Positions 61,453 to 64,000 of a stretch of DNA of 64,000 nucleotides are shown here, piece by piece. Every line of letters starts with the position of its first letter. Position 1 is the first letter of the stretch. Source of the DNA: Silicimonas sp. (lineage in GTDB: Bacteria; Pseudomonadota; Alphaproteobacteria; Rhodobacterales; Rhodobacteraceae). The notes beneath the pieces are model-generated. The model saw only the letters and a program-made list of their open reading frames with translations, did not search any database and was not told where the DNA came from. The stretch spans positions 144,047-208,046 of the forward strand of contig JAJDZT010000052.1 of the NCBI GenBank assembly GCA_022824525.1, in the 5' to 3' direction. The translations under genes and the position numbers were made by a program.

Positions 61453-62307
61453 ATGACGAGTTCCGATCTTTATATTGAGTTCTTCGGGTTTACCGAGCGT
61501 CCCTTTACGCTTCTGCCCGATCCGGACTTCCTGTTCTGGTCCCGCGCACATCGCAGGGCCTATTCAGTGCTGGAATATGGCGTGATGACACGCTCCCCGA
61601 TCACAGTTGTCACGGGGGAGGTGGGTGTCGGCAAAACCACCCTCGTTCAGAAACTTCTCCAGACGCTCGATGACGACATAACCATCGGCATGGTCTCGAA
61701 CGCGCAGGGCGGGCGGGGCGAGCTGTTGCAATGGGCTCTGAACTCGCTGGGAATCGAGACAGACCTGACGGCAGCCTACGTGACGCTGTTCCAGCAGCTC
61801 CAGGATTTCGTGATCGAAGAATATGCCTCCGGTCGGCGGGTCATCATCCTGATCGACGAAGCGCAGAACCTTTCGATCGAAGGTCTGGAAGAATTGCGGA
61901 TGCTGACCAACATCAATTCCAACAAGGATGAGCTTCTGCAGTTGATCCTTGTCGGGCAGCCGGAACTCAGACAGATGATCCTGCGCCCCGAACTTCGGCA
62001 GTTCGCTCAGAGGGTGACGGCCACCTACCACATCGGGTCGCTGGACCGTGCTGCAGTCGCCGGTTACATGCAGCACCGGTTGCAACATGTCGGTGGCACC
62101 GGTTCGGAATTCACCGCGGAAGCGATCGACCTTATACATCATCATACGCACGGCATTCCGCGCCTCGTGAACAAGCTTTGCGATGTCGCGATGGTCTATG
62201 CGGCGACGGAAGAACGGCGCATCGTAGACGCTGCGATCATCGAGGAAGTCCTTGATGACGGCATCTTCCTGCCCACCGTGCAGTCAGCTGGGGAAGCTGC
62301 AGAATGA
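61453..62307 (+). CDS. ExeA-like AAA ATPase of the exopolysaccharide locus
   Basis: A 284-residue AAA ATPase of the GspA/ExeA type, commonly annotated as XrtA-associated ATPase. It opens YIEFFGFTERPFTLLPDPDFLFWSRAHRRAYSVLEYG, the family signature. Walker A is TGEVGVGKTTL, Walker B VIILIDEAQNLS, and the sensor HTHGIPRLVNKLCDVAMVYA. The role in polysaccharide export is unproven but the association is regular. I chose the ATG at 61453 because it gives the family N-terminus; the stop overlaps the next gene (ATGA). Confidence 0.9.
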   Translation: MTSSDLYIEFFGFTERPFTLLPDPDFLFWSRAHRRAYSVLEYGVMTRSPITVVTGEVGVGKTTLVQKLLQTLDDDITIGMVSNAQGGRGELLQWALNSLGIETDLTAAYVTLFQQLQDFVIEEYASGRRVIILIDEAQNLSIEGLEELRMLTNINSNKDELLQLILVGQPELRQMILRPELRQFAQRVTATYHIGSLDRAAVAGYMQHRLQHVGGTGSEFTAEAIDLIHHHTHGIPRLVNKLCDVAMVYAATEERRIVDAAIIEEVLDDGIFLPTVQSAGEAAE

Positions 62308-63815
62308 ACGCAGAAATCAAGTTTTACTGGGAGCTGATCAAACGGCGTCTGCCGATCATGATGGTTATTTTCATGCTCTGTGCGGGCGTTGGTGTCGGGC
62401 TGGCCCTGACCATGCCGCCGAAGTATCGCGCCAGTGCCCAGCTTCTGGTCGAAGGCGCCCAGCTTCCGACGGACATGATCCAGTCGACCGTTCAAAGTGA
62501 AGCATCTCGCGAATTGCAGAGCATTCGATTGCGTCTGATGACACGCGCCAACCTGATCGACATCGCATCCAAATTCCGCGTCTTTGTAGGTGAAGGAACG
62601 ATGTCTCCCGACCAGGTCGTGCAGGAGATGCGCGATCGCACGAGTTTCGACATTCGCGGGGGGGGGCAGAACGCGACGATCCTCAATATCTCGTTCACTT
62701 CCGGGAGCGCACAGGTTGCCGCGGATGTGGTGAACGAGTTCGTCACCTACGTCCTGCGGGCGGATGTTGAACGGCGTACGGGCGAAAGTGGCGAGACGCT
62801 GGATTTCTTCGTGCAGCAGGTGTCGGAACTGTCTGAACGGCTTTCGACCCAAAGCGCAGAGATCGTGGCTTTCAAAGAAGCAAACAAGGACGCTCTGCCT
62901 GAGGGACTGGACTTCCGTCTGGCACGGCAGTCACAACTTCAGGAACGTATCAACCTGAACGCCCGCGATCGCACGTCGCTGACAGAGCAGCGCAACCGGG
63001 TCGTCGAGGCCGGGTCGCGCATTGGTCTGCCCGAAGTGCAGATGACGCCACAACAGGCCGAGATCAATCGTCTTGAAACGGAGCTTCGATCCAAGCTTGC
63101 GATTTACGCGCCAGACAGTCCGACCATCGAATTCCTCAAGCGGCGGATCGAGCTGCTGAGAACAGATGACTTGCCTGGCAACGACGAAGACTCCAATGAA
63201 TTCCAGTCGATGCTGGACCTTCAGCTTGCAGGGATCGATTCTGAAATTCGTTCTCTCGAGCAAGATACCGAGACGATGCGCGAAGAACTTGCGGCGCTGG
63301 AAAACGCGATCGACCGGACGCCATCGGTGGCCAATCAGCTCGAAAAGCTCGAGCGTGAGTATGCCGCAACGCAGACGCAATACGACGAGGCTGTGCGTGG
63401 ACGCGCGCGCGCCGAGCAGGGTGTCGACGTGGAGGTCGCGGCGAAAGGCGAGCGCGTTGTGTTGATCGAACAGGCCGCTGTTCCTCGGTCGCCGACGTCG
63501 CCCAACCGTAAACTCATTGCAGGTGGGGGAGTCTTCGTCGGAACGGCGCTTGCCGCTGCGTTCTTCATTCTGACGGAACTGGTGAATTCCGCGATCCGGC
63601 GGCCGGTCGATCTGACCCAGGCGCTGAAGATTCAGCCGCTTGCGACCATTCCCTACCTTGAAGAGGAATCCGTGCTTCGCCGACGCCGTATTCTGAAGAT
63701 CCTCTTCATACTCTTCGTTCTAATCTCTGTCCCACTGGGGCTGTGGGCAGTGCACACGTATTACTTGCCTCTCGATCTTCTGTTCGAGAAGGTGGTGGAC
63801 CGCGTGGGCCTCTAA
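62304..63815 (+). CDS. Polysaccharide chain-length determinant (Wzz/GumC-like)
   Basis: A 503-residue inner-membrane protein. The N-terminal Wzz domain has a helix at about 15-37 (LPIMMVIFMLCAGVGVGLALTM) followed by PPKYRASAQLLVEG. Long coiled coils run through the middle (about 165-375). Two C-terminal helices follow (FVGTALAAAFFILTELV and ILFILFVLISVPLGLWAV). It controls polymer length and couples polymerase to the export channel. Tyrosine-kinase activity is supplied separately by the gene that follows. Overlaps the ATPase gene by 4 bp. Confidence 0.92.
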   Translation: MNAEIKFYWELIKRRLPIMMVIFMLCAGVGVGLALTMPPKYRASAQLLVEGAQLPTDMIQSTVQSEASRELQSIRLRLMTRANLIDIASKFRVFVGEGTMSPDQVVQEMRDRTSFDIRGGGQNATILNISFTSGSAQVAADVVNEFVTYVLRADVERRTGESGETLDFFVQQVSELSERLSTQSAEIVAFKEANKDALPEGLDFRLARQSQLQERINLNARDRTSLTEQRNRVVEAGSRIGLPEVQMTPQQAEINRLETELRSKLAIYAPDSPTIEFLKRRIELLRTDDLPGNDEDSNEFQSMLDLQLAGIDSEIRSLEQDTETMREELAALENAIDRTPSVANQLEKLEREYAATQTQYDEAVRGRARAEQGVDVEVAAKGERVVLIEQAAVPRSPTSPNRKLIAGGGVFVGTALAAAFFILTELVNSAIRRPVDLTQALKIQPLATIPYLEEESVLRRRRILKILFILFVLISVPLGLWAVHTYYLPLDLLFEKVVDRVGL

Positions 63816-63834
63816 AGTGGACCTCGATTGACCT

Positions 63835-64000
63835 ATGGAAAAACTGCAAGCTGCCCTGGCTCGTGCCCGTGAGAAACGCGAAAATGACGGTCGTCCGGTT
63901 CGCCGCGCCGATCCGCTGCCGCGGACGAATGGTCGACGTGGTCCAAGCGAAAAGGACGTCGCTGACCTTTGGGATGCCATCCCCATGCTGGAGGCATCAG
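63835..64000 (+). CDS. Probable tyrosine-protein kinase (CpsD/Wzc-C like), partial
   Basis: Only the first 55 codons lie in the window. The reading begins MEKLQAALARAREKRE, then a basic linker and EKDVADLWDAIP. N-termini of this kind precede the BY-kinase domain in CpsD/CapB-type autokinases, which usually follow a chain-length gene that lacks its own kinase domain, as here. No Walker motif is in view, so the call rests on context. Confidence 0.6.
   Translation, partial: MEKLQAALARAREKRENDGRPVRRADPLPRTNGRRGPSEKDVADLWDAIPMLEAS

Noticed and set aside
61174-61551. A 125-codon minus-strand frame between the exopolysaccharide operons
   Set aside because: It covers the ATPase promoter and start and has no motif; the region reads as regulatory.
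1-64000. tRNA, rRNA, CRISPR arrays, insertion sequences, phage genes or attachment sites
   Set aside because: I looked in the gaps and found no cloverleaf, repeat-spacer array, transposase, integrase or terminal repeats.

Overview
The window reads as chromosomal DNA of an alphaproteobacterium, most likely Rhodobacterales (Roseobacter-like). The signs are high GC, many four-base ATGA/GTGA gene overlaps, several GTG starts, a tripartite tricarboxylate (TTT) transporter, a PrsT-type exopolysaccharide locus with a CtrA-like box, and the anmK-tyrS-yebC order. I see no rRNA, tRNA, CRISPR array, insertion sequence or prophage. Coding density is high. Only three stretches exceed 300 bp without a gene: 12069-12405, 36777-37126 and 60965-61452.

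Layout. 1-7 kb is housekeeping: anmK, tyrS, yebC, a LysE-type exporter, mutL and rmuC. 7-12 kb is a TetR-controlled RND efflux pair with an operator-like palindrome over its promoter. 12.3-20.3 kb is one catabolic unit: the TctC-TctB-TctA transporter, its TetR regulator, two Gfo/Idh/MocA dehydrogenases, a DUF993 aldolase-like protein and a sugar isomerase/epimerase, behind a perfect 7+7 bp palindrome. 20.3-27.6 kb holds a GT-C membrane glycosyltransferase, an MFS carrier, a hydrolase, a DMT carrier, a YaiI protein, S-formylglutathione hydrolase and an AEC carrier. 27.7-31 kb has an ECF sigma factor/VWA membrane protein pair and a small membrane protein/XRE regulator pair with repeated TGTAACCT boxes over the promoter. 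31-36.8 kb has an alpha-hydroxy-acid oxidase, a secreted protein, ribosomal L25, an SbtA-like bicarbonate permease divergent from a LysR regulator, and a DUF1349 protein. 37.1-40.6 kb is an iron-chelate ABC operon ending in a pseudoazurin.

40.9-48.2 kb is the least conventional region. It encodes a CARDB-type secreted protein, an outer-membrane barrel, an Ig-like secreted protein, an ECF sigma factor, an anti-sigma factor and a subtilase, in a coupled minus-strand series, with a further secreted protein downstream. The anti-sigma factor's periplasmic tail looks like a subtilisin propeptide (Inhibitor_I9-like). Both secreted-protein promoters carry the same bipartite motif TTTGAACC-N17-GACCCAT. 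Together this suggests a self-contained sigma/anti-sigma/protease surface-signalling regulon.

48.5-55 kb has a threonine dehydratase-like enzyme, a CbrC-like protein and a nonulosonate-type sugar-acid cassette: NeuB-like synthase, Kdo-transferase-like glycosyltransferase, Gfo/Idh oxidoreductase, CMP-sugar synthetase and SDR. 55-64 kb has a rhomboid protease and an exopolysaccharide export locus (outer-membrane barrel, Wza-type export protein, PrsT lipoprotein, priming sugar transferase, ExeA-like ATPase, chain-length determinant), ending inside a probable tyrosine autokinase gene cut by the window edge.
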